64,000 nt of DNA from Cocos nucifera (GCA_006176705.1 QRFJ01000057.1:3898178-3962177), one strand, 5' to 3'. Counted from the first letter of the stretch, positions 22,900 to 36,805 are shown. Notes: a model not told the origin generated them from the sequence alone. Translations and numbers: made by a program.

Positions 22900-24605
22900 T
22901 ATTGAAGATAAATTTTGCTCCTACCAAAGCCCAGCCTAATGCTTAGCTCAATGCAATCGATAATCACGGAAGAGCTTCAGTGGCCAAACCTTAGCTGAAC
23001 CCCTTCAGCCAGCCAAACTTTTCAGTGGTCGAGCTCCAGTGGAACCCCTTCAGTCGGTCGAATTCTCTAGCAGTCAAATCCCAGCCAAACTTCTTCAGTC
23101 GGTCGAACTTCTCAGCGGTCGAGTCTCAGTCGAATCTCTTCAGTCGGTCGAACTCCTTAGCGACCGAGCTCCAGTCGAACTCTTCCAACGGCCGAATTCC
23201 TGCCGAACTCGTTAGGAGCCAGACTTCTCCAGGAGTTGGACTCTTTCCAGACATCTCCTTCGGTCAGACTTCTACAAAAGCCGAAGTCCTTCCGGATTGC
23301 TCCTACAGTCGGACTCCTATGGGAGCCGAACTCCCTCCGCACTCCTCCTTCAGTCGGAGGCCTACGGGAGCCAAACTTTCTCCGAGCTTCTCCTACAGTC
23401 GTACTCCTACGGAAGCCAAACTTTCTCCGCACTCCTCCTTCAGTCGGACACCTATGGGAGTCGAACTTCCTTCGAGCTTCTCCTTTAGTTGAACGCCTAC
23501 GGGATCCGAACTTCCTCTGAGCTTCTCCTTCAGTCGAACTTCTATGGGAGCCAAACTTCCTTCGAATTTCTCCTTCGATCAAACTTCTACGGAAGTCAAA
23601 CTTCCTCTGGATCCTCCTTCAGTCGGACTTCTATGAAAGTCGGACTTCCTCCAGATTTTTTTAGAAGTCGAACCCCTTCCGGATCGCTCCTGTAGTCGAA
23701 TTTCTACAAAAGTCGAACTCCTCCCAAAATTTTTCTCCAGCCAGACTCCTCCAGGAGCCAAACTTCTTTCAGAATTCTCCTTCAATCAGATTCCTCCAAA
23801 AATCGAACTCCTTCTGAATCACTCTTACAGTCGGATTCCTTCAGGAGTCAAATTTCTTTCGGATCGCTCCTGCAGTCGGACTCCTCCAGGAGCTGAACTC
23901 CTAAATTGCTCCTACAGTCGGATTCCTTTAGGAGTCGAACTTCTTCTAGAATTCTTCCTCAGTCGGATTTTCACAGGAGCTGAACTTCTTTCAGACTTCT
24001 TCAGTCGGATTTCTATAGAAGCCAACCCCCTTTCGGATTACTCTTGCAGTCGGACTTCTCTAGCTCAGTCGAATCCCGAACGCACGCTTCCACCAGATGG
24101 CATAGCTGCCATTATCGGTCTGATGACACCGCTCTCTTCATAATGGACCCCATGCGGTCCACAATCGGACGACATGGCCGCCACTACCAGTCTGGCGATA
24201 CCTCTCTTTCCGTAGAAAATTTCATGCGGCCCACGATCGGACGATATAGCTGTCACTATCAGTCTGACGACATCTTCTTCTCCGTATCGAACTCGACCAG
24301 ACCTCGAGCGGTCCACTATCAGACAGCTGCAGCTGTCACCATCAATCAAGCTCCGTCTATAAAAAGGATCCTCCATATATATTTTCTCTAAGCTCTACAC
24401 TCTCTTCTCCTTTCCAAAATCCGGCCGAGCTCTTACTTGAGCACTCCATTTCTGTTGGCTAGAAGAGCTGACTTAATCATCGGAGGATTCCATCGGAGCC
24501 ACCACCACCGACTTTGGACGGAACTTTATTTTGCAGGTCACTGACGGTAACCTCGTCCTCCTCCATTCCAGCTCATTCTGACGTCGATCAAATTCTATAC
24601 CAACG
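22900..24605 (+). repeat. 3' LTR, gag-only element copy 1 (1706 bp)
   Basis: Starts TATTGAAGATAAAT and matches the 5' LTR throughout, including the 45-bp array (about 23210-24050), the ~70-bp units (24080-24290), the palindrome (24322-24337) and the TATA box (24358-24365). By eye the two LTRs differ at roughly one base in six, mostly C/T and G/A changes, so the insertion is old. Confidence 0.88.
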
Positions 24606-24610
24606 TCATC

Positions 24611-25305
24611 CAAAAATGTTAGGACTGAGGAGTAGAATTTTTCTCCTAGTAGAAAGAAAATATGACACCTCGGCCATCTTACTTTCACCCACTCAAACTC
24701 TTAATCATAGCTTAAATATGCTTTCCATTTTCTAGTTCCGTAATTTTTGAATCGTAGAACTTTGGTGCACTTGAGGTTGCAGATAAGATTACAACATTTA
24801 TGCATATGGCAGGCCTGATATATTTTGTCTTTATATTTTTAAGTCATTGTATATATAGCAGTTGGGTTCCAACTTGCACAAGGTCATTTCTCATACACTC
24901 GTGCTATATAAACTAAAGACACAGCAGATCCAGATGGAGTTAGCCGCATCTATTAACACCTTACCCTCTTTCTTCCATTTGATATATGCAGACTTAAAAT
25001 TATATATACTATTCCATTAGGTAAAAATGGCTCCTAAGCAGATAGCACATTGAAAGAATGGTAATAGCGCTTGAAATCCTTGTAGAAAATGTAGGGATTC
25101 TTCCATGTCAAAATCCAAGGAGAAACTATTTCAGGTCATATTATCAGGGGACTGCATAAGGTAGAAACTATATATGTTCTGAACGGTTGGGTGCTCTTTT
25201 ACCCAACATAGGGTCTCCCACAGAAACCTGGACGCAGAGTTATTTTTTAAGAGAGGAATTACCAGGCTGGGACCTTCTTATTGATATTCCTCCAGGGAAA
25301 AATGC

Positions 25306-25355
<50 letters not shown>

Positions 25356-27612
25356 TGTTTTTGTTTCCATGAGTATTATTGAAAATATGAAGACTGGAAG
25401 ATGAACTGACATCTCTGTTTAGGTAGGAGGATCTCCTTTGGAAAAATTATCTAGGTAAGTTGGTGTGATCATGCTAGCATTGAATTTGGATGGGGGTGAT
25501 GCCCGAAATGATTAGACCATCAGCAGCATTGGTCTGGACCGAATAAATATCGAATTTGCTATGTCTTCCCTTTATCCAAGACTATCGATCTGGAAATTTT
25601 TTTTAAGCTATTGACAGCTTGCTTTCCCTATACTCCATTTTCTTCTCCACCTGTGCTTATCTAATTTATCCGAGCAATTCAAACATTTGTTTGGTTGGTT
25701 CGGTATCCTGTTTGCAGTTCGCCACCATATCTTCAGCCTCCTTTACCATCACCATATGCAACTATTTCGAACGGGATGATGGTCGTCTTCTGGAGAAAAT
25801 CAAAGATTTTAATGTAGGTTGCAAAGTCCCGCCCACTTGTTTCGTTCAACCGTCGCAAAGGTGACAACCTAGCTCAAGCTCATCACGGATCGATTTGTGT
25901 GCTGCCATCCTTGACCACCAACCCAAAGAACCAACCACCTCCATCACCACTCACCAAATGGTACGCTTTAAACTTCGAGTCAAAGTTCCAAATGAATAGA
26001 ATTTTGATCGAGTGGACGATGTATACCCCACCCTTATCCTATTCCCAAGGCATGGTTGCGAAGGGAGAGGGAGACCTTTTCTCGGCTGATGCCGGGGACG
26101 TGCGGTTGAGGTCGAGTCTAATGGGCCCTCGCCAGATTCAAGTTGACCGATAAACAAACATAGAAGTCGTGGGTGTTGACCAGGACTCCACCAAACTTAT
26201 TAAAAATAAAGTGGTTGAGGTGCCCAATGGGAGATGGTCTTTCTTTAATTTGGTTGGGTGTTGATCTCTCCGAAGGGTCCACATTATGGGATCGTACGGA
26301 TCCATCCAGAGTTAAAAAGCAATATTATTAGGACTAGAATAAGGGCCGATCGCATGAAATTATTTCCTTGAGTGATGTTTGAAATGTTATCGGTATGGAT
26401 ATGATGATGACAAATGATAAGGAGTTTAGGGGTCCCCTTTCAACTAGGACATCGTTTCACGAGCCAAATATAAAATTTCTAGTGATAGGTGTTGCGAGAC
26501 CTGGTTGGTTGCAGCAGCATAGTTTTGTAGATCATGTGTTGATAGCCAACTTGGGTTAGGGTCACAGCCAAGCCTCAAATTTTATTTGCATGCTTCGCCG
26601 GTCCACCTTCTTGGATGTGACATTTTTTTTGCCGAAAGAGGAGGTGCCCGGTGACCCAAGGTCTTGCTTGCATTAATTAATATGACTAGTTTTTGTGGAG
26701 GTGCTGGCGTTCAAAAAGAAGATAGTCTTTTGCATGATCTTCTCTTTTTGATTTATTATCAAGACCGACAGAGGCATCCACCTCAAATGACCAATCCATG
26801 AGGTAACTCTCGAACATCAAAATTTGTCTAAAATGGCTGTCGGTATGTTCTCCAATTCTCGGGATTTCTTCTCACTTCCTCAAAAAAAAAAAAAATTCTA
26901 TTTGGGAGCCAACTTCATGTATTGGATCAATGTGGTACTAAATAAGGCAAGGTGAATATAAATTGCATGAAGATGCAAGTTAGAATATGTCACACATCAA
27001 AACTACAATTAGAATCAGGGGCAGGCACGTAGTGATAATTTATATGAGGGGTCCATCTTTATTTGTGTCCGCTCTAGAGCCACGTATTGGTTACGAACAA
27101 ACTAGAATTCCTAGAGAGAAGTCCAACCCCTCCTAACTAGTTTGTCCACAAGCCCCCCTTCTTTCTCTATCACTATCTCTCATCTTTATTAAAGGGAAAA
27201 TGCCAGCTAATGGTCCGCTATCAAACTAATCGTCCTAAAATCTATTTTCTTATTCCTCCTAACTCTCAATCCCCAAATAAGAATCACTTTTGTTGACGAA
27301 TAAAAAGCATACCAATCTTGGTCAATGTTCTTCACTTTCCCACTACACCCGAACCTCGCGCCTCGTTTAACGGCACCGTCCCTCCCCACAAACCCCTTCT
27401 CCATTTTTTTAATAAAAAAATATCTTAGTTCGTGTAAATTATTCTGCTTGTTTGGTAGCCAAGATGAGCATATCATAACAAGTACGTTGTCTCATTTTTC
27501 CTCATACTTACGTAGTTATACTAATATTATTTATGTTGTTGACCATTTCAATCGGATGTGCTATCATGTCTTATTCAATTCATAAATATTAAGTTTTTTT
27601 CCCTTATTTTGA
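24611..27612. other. Intergenic, no gene recognised; (AT)22 microsatellite
   Basis: An uninterrupted (AT)22 lies at 25309-25352. Small open frames at 25619-25864 and 25899-26153 have no recognisable motif. A TATA-like CTATATAAACTAAAG at about 24904 has no identified gene behind it. Confidence 0.55.
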
Positions 27613-27613
27613 C

Positions 27614-28520
27614 TTTTTTTTTTAATGCAAAAAATGGGAGGATGAGACCATCCTTTTATTCAAATATAGAAGAATGTGGGTTACACAAGAAAATTTTAGT
27701 TATGAAAAAAGAAAAAAAAATCTCGACAGAAGTTAGAAAAGGATTTTAACTAGCGTCGAATACAAACAATATCGGCGTAGATTTGGAGTAAACGATCCTA
27801 CCATAATCTTCGATGAGCTAAACATCCAAGATAATGTACCATACTTTGGATTATGACTACTAAAAACTTTTGAAGTAGTTGACAAGAGATAGAAATCCAT
27901 ACAGTACTATCCTCAGCTTGTGGATGTCAACTCAGTTTTACCCATTTTACTTTAGCTTTTGAGGTTTTATAGAACCTTTTTTTTTCTTTGCTTTCTTGTG
28001 ATCATTAGAGAGAACCAATCATTTCTCCAGATAGCTAGCTGAGGGATTTCTTGAGCACTCTATACCTTGCATTTATTTCGTATCTAAAAGTTATTACATT
28101 TCTTTCCTTCCACAAACTCCCTACAATCAAGATTGTAAGAGCATCCCAAGCTGAATTAGGAAGGAAACTTGGAAGTTTGCTTCACCAATGCATCCACAGT
28201 ATGGTGTAATTGTTAGGTATGCTCTATATTAACAATTTATTAATAATCTCATTTTATAAGTCAGTTGAAAACATGCATATCAAAAATATATGATTTATAT
28301 TTTCCTCTTCTAACCAATATAATGCGCAAAAAGATGAACTTGGAGTTTTTCTTGTTTTCAAATTATCAGATATAAGTATTCTGTTATTAAACACTTGAAT
28401 GCTTTAATTGTTGTAGAAATTGACATCTTCCAATTTATTTATGCAAACTGAGAAGTGATGCCTCCATGATTGAAAAAAAGAATGACAATTTTTTACTCTG
28501 AATTTGCTCCGATTGCTCCA
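27614..28520 (-). pseudogene. LINE (non-LTR retrotransposon) 3'-end relic
   Basis: On the minus strand NNRILISDNLKTRKTP precedes CALYWLEEENINHIFLIC (about 28345-28270). This fits the reverse-transcriptase zinc-binding domain (zf-RVT; pattern LCxxxxE...HxxxxC) with one cysteine changed. It is followed at about 28118-28078 by SLWKERNVITFRYE, the W-x-x-RN signature near plant LINE ends. A T-run at 27614-27623 (poly(A) on minus) marks a plausible 3' end. Stops and frame changes show it is dead; the 5' part, including the polymerase core, is missing. Confidence 0.6.
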
Positions 28521-29684
28521 TTTCCAATATGCTATTATCTAATAATATTTATTTGAGTTGTGAAGCATGAATGTCTACTTTAATTTTGGTCATAATATGA
28601 TCGTAATAGTAAAATCAATATTATGGAATAGGCCTTGCTTTGCATTTGATTAGTGATTTAATATTCTAACAAATAGAGAAATTAATCTTTTTTTTTTGGT
28701 TAATCATATCAAGAAAAAGAATAAAATTGTCATCAAAATTTGATAGTTTGATGGATTTTTCTTATTATGGTATAGGTATGTTAAAAATTTATTTCAAACC
28801 ATTGCAAATTTCAATTTTTATTGCAGTATCAGCATGGTTAAAACATTTTTAAATATCACATTATTGAATTGAGCTTTTAATATCATATAAATACTATAAT
28901 AGGTACGTAAATTTCATTATTATAGATAGGTAGATTGGGACTTTGCCGCATAACCACGCCCCCTCCTAAAGCAAAATCCTGGTCCTTCAACGTGGTACTC
29001 AAACAGTCATGTCTTCCGGCCCAAACAACGTGGTAGCTGACGTAGTGGGTATGGCATTGATAACCTCATGGATTAAAATTGGTACACCATGAAATTAATT
29101 ACAAATACTTTTTATTTGGTCTTTACCAAAAAAAAAAAAAAACTTTTTATTTGGTGGCCTAATCGCATTTGTCTCGTTAAAATTATTCATGCAATGAGGA
29201 TAAATGGTTGTCGCAAGGTTTATTGTAACTTAAACCAAAGCAAAACGCTCCATTGCTGCACAAAATATGCTTGTTTCAGTTTGATAGACAATATACTAAT
29301 TTCTTCATATACCACTCGTCTTCATATAAAGGTAAGTGGGCATTGGTCTCATATAGGCTACAACTGCCCTGTGCCATGTTAGGTTTTAGGAACCTAGTAA
29401 AGTATGAATCGAAGGGCTGACCTAAGTCCACTAAAAGTATAACCTAAAATTCTTTTCAAATAGGCTTTAGTCCATGTTGCATCTCAAGAAAATAAAATAA
29501 AATGCCCCTTTCACTTGGTATGAAGTAATTAGCAGATAGCAAAGCATATAACAATCAGGCTTCTGCTGTGCACCATCGTCATCTTCATGAATCCTTGCAA
29601 GTCCATTAAGCCCTTAAACTTTGAATCAGCAATGGAAAAGTGGAGTGATTTCTTTTCCAGCCATTTAGAAGAAGAAGAAGAAGG

Positions 29685-29718
<34 letters not shown>

Positions 29719-32700
29719 ACGAACCGATCGATCATCCAGGGCTAGCAATGATTTAGCATGGGCCTGGCCATTACAATAGACTTGGCCCCATATCCGATAG
29801 AGCCAACTTGGGCTACGGTACATGTAGCCCACCTGTCCTTTTCTCATCATGGCACGTTTTGTGCTGGTAATAAAGTTTCTTGAAGACTTGAAATAATGGT
29901 GCTATGGCTCCTAGAGATGACCCAACGTTCATGCATTAATATTCGAGTAATATGCTCGGTCCCAACCAAGTTGGGTCTGGTCGGGATAGAACATAGATCA
30001 TAACCTGCCAACCCGGATATGACCTATTTATTAACTGGGGTTAAAAATCCAAATCCAAACTTGGCTATTTTGTTAAATAGGTAATCTAATGCAATCTACA
30101 ATGGTTGAAACAAGTTAAATGTGGCAAATGATGAACCATTGCTACCCCTCGATTGCTCGTGTACATTTCATTCACAATTTTCTTATACGTGATTAACCTC
30201 TGAAATTCAAACGATCAACCAATTAAGGATGATTGGTTGTCTCTCAGCATTTTTGGAAAAAAAAAAAAAAAAAAAAAAAACATAATCATAAAACCTGATT
30301 TTGTATAAAACAGATTTATGAAACGTAGTCGGCACTGTAAGATAAATTCTTTGAATTTATTATCTGTAAGATTTTAGAGAATAGTTTCTACAAATAGCAA
30401 TCCAACAAGATCTTTCTCATATCTTATTAGTTTTGCATTTAGTATGCACCTGCTTTAGTGAATCTTGGCGGCCCAAGTGACAGAATACTTGTATTTATAT
30501 ATATATATATATTGCAATTACAAGAAAGGCTCACTTCACCTCTACCTCTGTCCAAAAGGTTATAGATAGCTGTTGGCCATTATTTGTGAACCTTATATCT
30601 TCGTTGCATCAAATGCTCTACCTTTTAATTTACTACAATATATAGACACAATGATTTTCTAAGGGACGTGGAAAGATTCGAAGAGATTGCTGAGATAAAC
30701 AATTCAACAACCTCTGAAAATAGCAATTGTGGGCTCCATGATTCAAGGGTTACTTTTTTAGAATATATATATATATATATATTAAAATTATTATCCCAAG
30801 AATGAAGCTATGATTGTCGGTCATTAAGAATAAAAGATGGGCCTCATTGCCGTCACACACGCTCTGTCAGGTATCTGCCTATTAGTGGTGCAATCCGGCT
30901 GCCATCATCTTAGTGTAAGCGGTTCTGGTTGGAAGGCGACACATCCTCCTCTTCTTTTGATTAGATTTTGCTATGTTTTTTTTTTTCCTTCTTAGATATG
31001 AATTAGTTGGAAGATGAATCTAGCTTCTTGGTCGTGGCTCTTAAAAGAAACCAATTATTTTGCTGGGCCCCTACAAGCTTATGGCCGTAACATGGCTCTT
31101 AAAATAGAGCTGCTTCATGCTTTGGAGCATTCTGTTTTCATTACTCTTCTTTTGTTAATGCTGCGCTATATTATCTTAGATAATGTGATAGGATGGTTCC
31201 AAGGAGTTGCAGGTTAGCTAAAGTTTGAACTAGTATAAATTGTATCCTAATTTGCCATGTTAGACAAAGAGAGAAGCTCTTACTGAAAGAATATTTAAGT
31301 AATTTATGGCTTTTCAGGTGTAGGTGTAGGTGTAGTGGATGAAATAGATATCCTCTGATATATGGACAACCACCAGGGACACCCTGGAGAAAAAGATGGT
31401 ACTTCCATCAGAACGTTGCAGTCTAAGTAGTTTATAGCTCTACTGTCTTTGGGTGACAGATTAGGATAACATAAACAGAGCATGAGGGTTTCTTTGGATG
31501 GGATCTAATGGACGGCGACAAGGCCAGAAAGCGGTGGATCTCCTCCCACCTACGCCCCTCTTTTTTAGTCTTCCAACCCCACCTTTCTATCACAGAGCTT
31601 AAAACCTGATTTGGTACTCCCACCAACCCGCGTCACCCCAAGAAATGGTTTCAGGACACTATTACCATCTGTTTTACCGTTGATTATGTGTTTCATATTC
31701 ATAGATCAGATGTAATTTTTATGGAGCTATATCTTTTCTGAATTTAATGACGAGGATCTCCTATCAATAATCCAAACCATTGGATGTGATTCTTTATTTT
31801 TAAATTATTTATATACAAAAAAAATTCTATAATCTAAAAATTCTATTAAAAATTTTAAATAATATAAAAAAAATTAAACACTTCATGCACCTGTTAAAAA
31901 TATTCAAATCGTATAATTTTTAGCATGTAAATAGTTTAAAGATGATAAATCATGTTCAATTGATATAGGACTTCCTTCATCTTATTAAAAAAATGATGTA
32001 AAATGTTACACCATGTGTAATTGGATCCTAGCCATCATAATAATTAATATGCTTTATCTTCCTTATATAATATCTGTAGTTATATTTATGCTATTAAGAT
32101 ATACTAAAATTATTTATCATTATATGTGTCTTGAATTTTTTATCGGATAAATCAGCTTTCTAGCTTTTCTTCACGAATTTGCTTGCATGCTACATTTTCA
32201 TGAAAATTGGAACATCAATAACCCTCTAAAAGATTGTGGTCAATTAATCATTTATAAATTTGCAATCTAACAAGAACAATACAGTTAGATTGGTTAGATG
32301 CACAAACCAACACAATCACAAGATAGGCCATTCCACCTATCATGCCTCTAATGTTTCATAGTTCAGTTCACTTTATATAATTTTTTGCTTCATCAAGTGG
32401 CCCAATGGATATATTGCTTTGTATGTTCGGTAGACATAATCACAACCAACAAGCCTTCTCCAAGTTATCATCTTTTATGATCTTGTGATTTTTTTCTAAT
32501 TATTATTATCAGGTTCCATCAACAACTTTCTCTTCTTGCAGCATAAGTTTCTTCGTAACCATGACTAGGTTGTTTTAGTACGTTGCCATCTAAACCTACA
32601 GACTGGTATCAGCAATATCATATATTTTATAACTAATACAAATAACTTCGCATAATTTTTCTCTGTCTTGTAATTTACTTTCCCTATGAGGACCAGGTAG

Positions 32701-34355
32701 GATATAATCGTACAAAATTTTTTTGGTTCGAAGAGGCTAGATTTGAAAATTATTTGCTCACAATTAAAATTATGAAAAAATATGCGCATCCTTACCAATT
32801 CATATTCATGCTTGGGAATCAGATACGCCGGTGCGGTATTATTCTCACATGATGAAGAGGTATTGAAACACTTTTCTACAGAACATTTTTTTAAAAAAAA
32901 TGGAGTCGGCAGTAAAACCAAATTCCTATACATATCCACATTTAGACTAAGATCCTACCATAGATTAGGTTCAAAATTAGACCTCGTAATTAACCATGGT
33001 ATTCTTTGGTTTTGGATGCCATGAATGCTTCACGTAGAATTAATCATTGCTGATTCCAACCAATAAAAGGTATCATACTCCAACATGCGAGCTTTTCAGC
33101 ATAAGCCAGAAACAATTCCGCCTTTGTTAAGAAAAGATGCTAACAAAATCTGGAACGAAGTAAGGTGACAACATGCTTTGCATTTTAGCCCTGAAGAATA
33201 AAAGCTACCTGGTCCAATGACTGCAACCAACGAGCACTTGTCAGTAACAACTAAAACATTGGAGGAAACATCAGAAATTTTTTTTTGGCAGAGAGGAGGA
33301 AACATCCGTTATCCAACACAAAAAAAACAACCCCATAACACTCGAATTGTCCGGAAGAAGATATGGGAGGTGGTGGGACATAGCTTAATAACCAGCGCAC
33401 GAGTCGGGAGACCATGGACCATGATTGCAGACATTAAGCCCCACCTCCTTGCTCCCCACAAAGTATTAAATCTATAAAGCTTTCTTTCTAATTTTTTTGG
33501 CTATCATATGCTCCCTTGGACGAAGGACTAGCAATCTACAACACGATTAAGTTTTTCTTGACCCACAACTGATGTGAAAATAAAGATGCCATCCTCCCAC
33601 AATAGTAGCTCTCCTAATCAAGGAAAACTCTACGTACATGGGCAGGAGATGGTTCCCACAGATGGTGTTAATATTGCAGTCAGAAGCTTGGATGGTTCGG
33701 CCTTTATACCTATGCATGAGATATTGTTCGATTTGATTTGTATATAATTTTGTTCTATATAAAAGATGACTCATTAGAGTAGAGAAAGTTTTATTTTATA
33801 TAAATTAAAATTTTTTTGACTCACAATCGATGTGAAATTAAAGATATCGTCCTCCCACAATGATAAATAAATCTTATCCTTTTTCTTAGAGCTTCTTCAC
33901 CTCTCCAACTTCTACCCGTTGCATATTAAAGTTCATTAGAGTAGAGGAGCCAATTCACATAGGAGTAACATGCTTAGGGGACACTCCATGAAAAACCAAC
34001 CCTTGTACCCTCTTACTTATATTAGTGTCCTTAATGCATCCCCACTCTGGCGAGGTATCATCCTACATTTCTTGTAGGTCTGGAGGATCTATTAGCACGA
34101 GGGTGCAAGCGAATTTTATGGAGTAGTAATACGAAGAAACGGCACTATAATTATTAAGCTGACCTACCAATCACTCCAGAGTGGACCAGGCATGGGTCAA
34201 GAGGCTTGACCAGTTTGCTATTACACGAGATAAAATATAATTGACTCGGAAAATATTTGATTGCGTTCAAAAAGTGTCGGCATAAACATAAAGACCCGAC
34301 CCAAATTATAGTTTATAGCTCGTTTGTGGCACTTAATTTATTATATTCTACTTTT
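28521..34355. other. Intergenic, no gene recognised
   Basis: Long A-run (30257-30280), A-rich run (about 29686-29720) and short AT runs (about 30497 and 30764). A diverged direct repeat of ~55 bp occurs at 33550-33607 and 33810-33865 (core GATGTGAAA-TAAAGAT--C-TCCTCCCACAAT), probably leftovers of one repeat family. No open frame shows a recognisable domain. Confidence 0.55.
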
Positions 34356-34360
34356 GATTT
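34356..34360. other. Target-site duplication of the Tat element (GATTT; right side AATTT 49792-49796)
   Basis: The five bases outside each LTR match at four positions. This confirms that 34361-49791 entered as one element. Confidence 0.65.
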
Positions 34361-35044
34361 TGTTGCTCCTGGATCTCTCAGTTTGAAGTCGGCCGACGAG
34401 GATGAAAAAGCTCGGCCACCGAAGAATATGAGGCCGAGGATGAACTTTATTGGAGCTTCGCCTGTTCATCTACAATAAAGTCCCTACCGGAGTATTCTCC
34501 GGTAAAGATCCTCCGATGCTCAAGTTAGGAGATTGGAGAACAATGAGAAGAGAAAGCGTCGAATTGAATGGCATACCTGGATGGTCCCGGAGCCCCTTTA
34601 TTTATAGGAGAGGAATTGGAGTCGTATCCGTTTCGGACTCTAACGACTTTTCGAGTTTGTTGCCTTAGATTGATTCGAAAGATTTCTTTCCTTTTTGGGA
34701 GATGGGATTGCGAAAGATTCTCCTTTTATTTGAGTTTCTTGATTCGGAGGAAATGCAGTTTCAACAAAAATGGTTGTAGGTCAGCCATTGATGGGCTATG
34801 ATAGATCATCCTGTTCATGTAGCTCGACGACCAATCTGGATCCGACGAGAATGAGGTATAAAGGCCTACATCATTTTGCTAGAAAGCGATCTTCCGTAGG
34901 TCTGGCTAAATTGTAGGTCGGCTTAGGCCAACCTATAGCTAACCACAGGTGAAGTGTCGCGTCGTTCCATCCAGACGATCCATTGAAATAGGTTGGTGGT
35001 CGATCCTAAACGGGCCGAGGCCGCATCAACTCCATTCCACAATA
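34361..35044 (-). repeat. 3' LTR of the Tat element (684 bp)
   Basis: Minus-strand start TATTGTGGAATGG, end GAGCAACA. TATA box TATAAATAAAGG on the minus strand at about 34597-34606. It pairs with 49109-49791; by eye about one base in six differs in the first 170, almost all transitions. Confidence 0.88.
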
Positions 35045-35060
35045 ATTTGCCCCCCACTTA
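35045..35060 (-). other. Polypurine tract of the Tat element
   Basis: Minus strand TAAGTGGGGGGCAAAT sits immediately inside the 3' LTR. Confidence 0.7.
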
Positions 35061-35312
35061 TGAGGTCGATCTACCTCTAAGCGGCCGACGTAAATACCCT
35101 GTCGAAGCTAAGGCCGATCTTCAAATCATGTCCGTATTGCAGCATTAGAGATCGGTAGCATGATAAGATTGGGAGAAGTCTAACGGCCATGAAATCTAAC
35201 CGTCCATTGCTTTGATCCGGGTCTATCCATCCCGGCCAATTGGTATCTGACATCTAACGAAGATCCAGAAGGGTAGATGAAATGGAAATAGATCGAAGCT
35301 GTTCATGCCTAT

Positions 35313-35320
35313 TATAAATA
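35313..35320 (+). promoter_or_regulatory. TATA box of the antisense gene
   Basis: CCTATTATAAATAGGGTC on the plus strand lies about 160 bases before the first good ATG (35480) and directs transcription against the host element. Confidence 0.55.
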
Positions 35321-36244
35321 GGGTCGGCATTACTCTTTTTGACTGCTACTGTTGCTTAAAGGGTGAACTCTGGTACTTTGCGCGAAGAATAGCTCAAACT
35401 CAGCCGAGCTACCGTCGACCCTGCCTTAACTCCCCTCGTTGCTCAACCTCCTCGTCCCTTAGGTCAGTCTCCTCCGTACTTATGAGTCAATCTAGTTTGT
35501 CCCAATCTTCTTGGGGCTCGGATAGCCCTTTTGGTGAGGATCATGGTTCTGGGGGTAATAGGTTCTCCGGGCAAATCTGAAGAACGTGAGGTTTCGAATT
35601 ATGATCCTTTTAGAATAGATTCGGTCCTCTCCTTGGAGGACCTAGAAATCATCAGGATGAAATACCATATCTCAGACGATTTTAAGCTAGAGGTCGCCAG
35701 TTTCGAAGAGCGTATAGCTCTTCCTCAGTCTGGATAGGTCGGTGTTTATGAGGAATCGCTAAAGGCCGGCCTCAGGTTGCCTTTTCATTTTTTGATCGTT
35801 GAGCTTCTGAACCTGTATAGAATTAGCTTTTGTTGTTTGGCGCCAAACTCCTAGCGAGTGATTTTAGGCTCTTCACCCATTGCCTCCTCCTCGGGGTCGA
35901 GCCTACCTCCCATCTTTTTTGGGCTTGCTTCACTTTAAAGAAGCATCCGACGGAGGTCGGATGATGGTACGCCTCTCCTCGGAGAGGATGTTGCCATTTT
36001 TGAGGCACTCCTTCCTCGGTGCATAACTGTAAGGAGTGCTTCTTTTTTATTTCGATCAAGCAACCATGAGATTTCAGCACATCATGGAGGCAACCTCATA
36101 GGTCAACCGTCAGACCTCCAATACTGTCCGATGCCAAGGAAGAGACCTTGAGTTAGATCTTTAGTCTCGCTCCTCTCCCGCTGTCCAGGTTTCTTATCGA
36201 GGAGAACTTATTTAAGGTCGAACTGATTCCAACTGATCCAAGGA

Positions 36245-36328
36245 GTAAGTATTCTTATACGATTTTGTTTGGATCATTTTTTCTTTCCTCGTCATTATCA
36301 TTAATCGAGTCTTATATTTTTTGTCCAG
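36245..36328 (+). other. Intron 1 of the antisense gene
   Basis: AAGGA|GTAAGTATT at the donor and TTTTTTGTCCAG|CG at the acceptor, with a T-rich inside (84 bp). A spliced signal on the plus strand means the gene is read opposite to the element's own RNA. Confidence 0.6.
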
Positions 36329-36805
36329 CGATGAATCCATCCAACCTCGAAACTCTTCGATGGATGGCGAAGAAGAGAAAGACAAGCACGATCGTGGCCC
36401 CTAAATGCGCTCGGACCGAGGCTGTCCTGGCGCAGCCCATGGTGGGGGTTCTTCGAGAGCGACGAATGCCCCGAGGAAGGAGAAGTCAGCACCAACGAAG
36501 GCTGTGACACCGATTCGGTCTGCTCCTCCAATGAAGTCCATCCCTCGACCTTCTGCATCTTCTTCCAAAAGAAGCTCGGGTGGGCCGAAGATCTCCATTC
36601 GGATGTCCAACCGTAGATCCGATGTTCCTAGGAGTGTTTTCCCATGGAAGTTTTCTCGAACATCGAGGGTAAAAGGAAGGACATCGGCGACTACCGTGTC
36701 GTCCGTTCCTTGCTGAAGTCGGTCATCTTACCGACTGACATCCAAACCTTCGAGGAGGCCGGGGGTGCCTTTCGCATCCAGGACTCCTACGATTCTCTTC
36801 TTTAG

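Larger units (their letters stand above)
15302..24605 (+). mobile_element. Gag-only (pol-less) Ty3/gypsy retrotransposon, copy 1, with nested solo LTR
   Basis: Structure from left to right: 5' LTR 15302-16982, primer site 16987-17003, decayed gag 17121-18710, nested copia solo LTR 18805-21068, non-coding spacer, tandem array 21250-22820, polypurine tract 22879-22897, 3' LTR 22900-24605. It is flanked by TCATC on both sides (15297-15301 and 24606-24610). No protease, RT, RNase H or integrase reading was found anywhere inside, and the second copy at 40575-45537 has the same layout. So lack of pol is a family trait and not damage to one copy. Without the nested LTR the element is about 7 kb. Confidence 0.88.

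Noticed and set aside
23025..23492. 155-aa open frame (and 151 aa at 15721-16176, 188 aa at 41046-41612 minus)
   Set aside because: These lie in the 45-bp LTR arrays. A repeat period divisible by three keeps frames open without coding function.
25899..26153. Open frames on both strands near 26 kb
   Set aside because: No motif, no promoter or splice evidence, and similar-sized frames overlap on the other strand.
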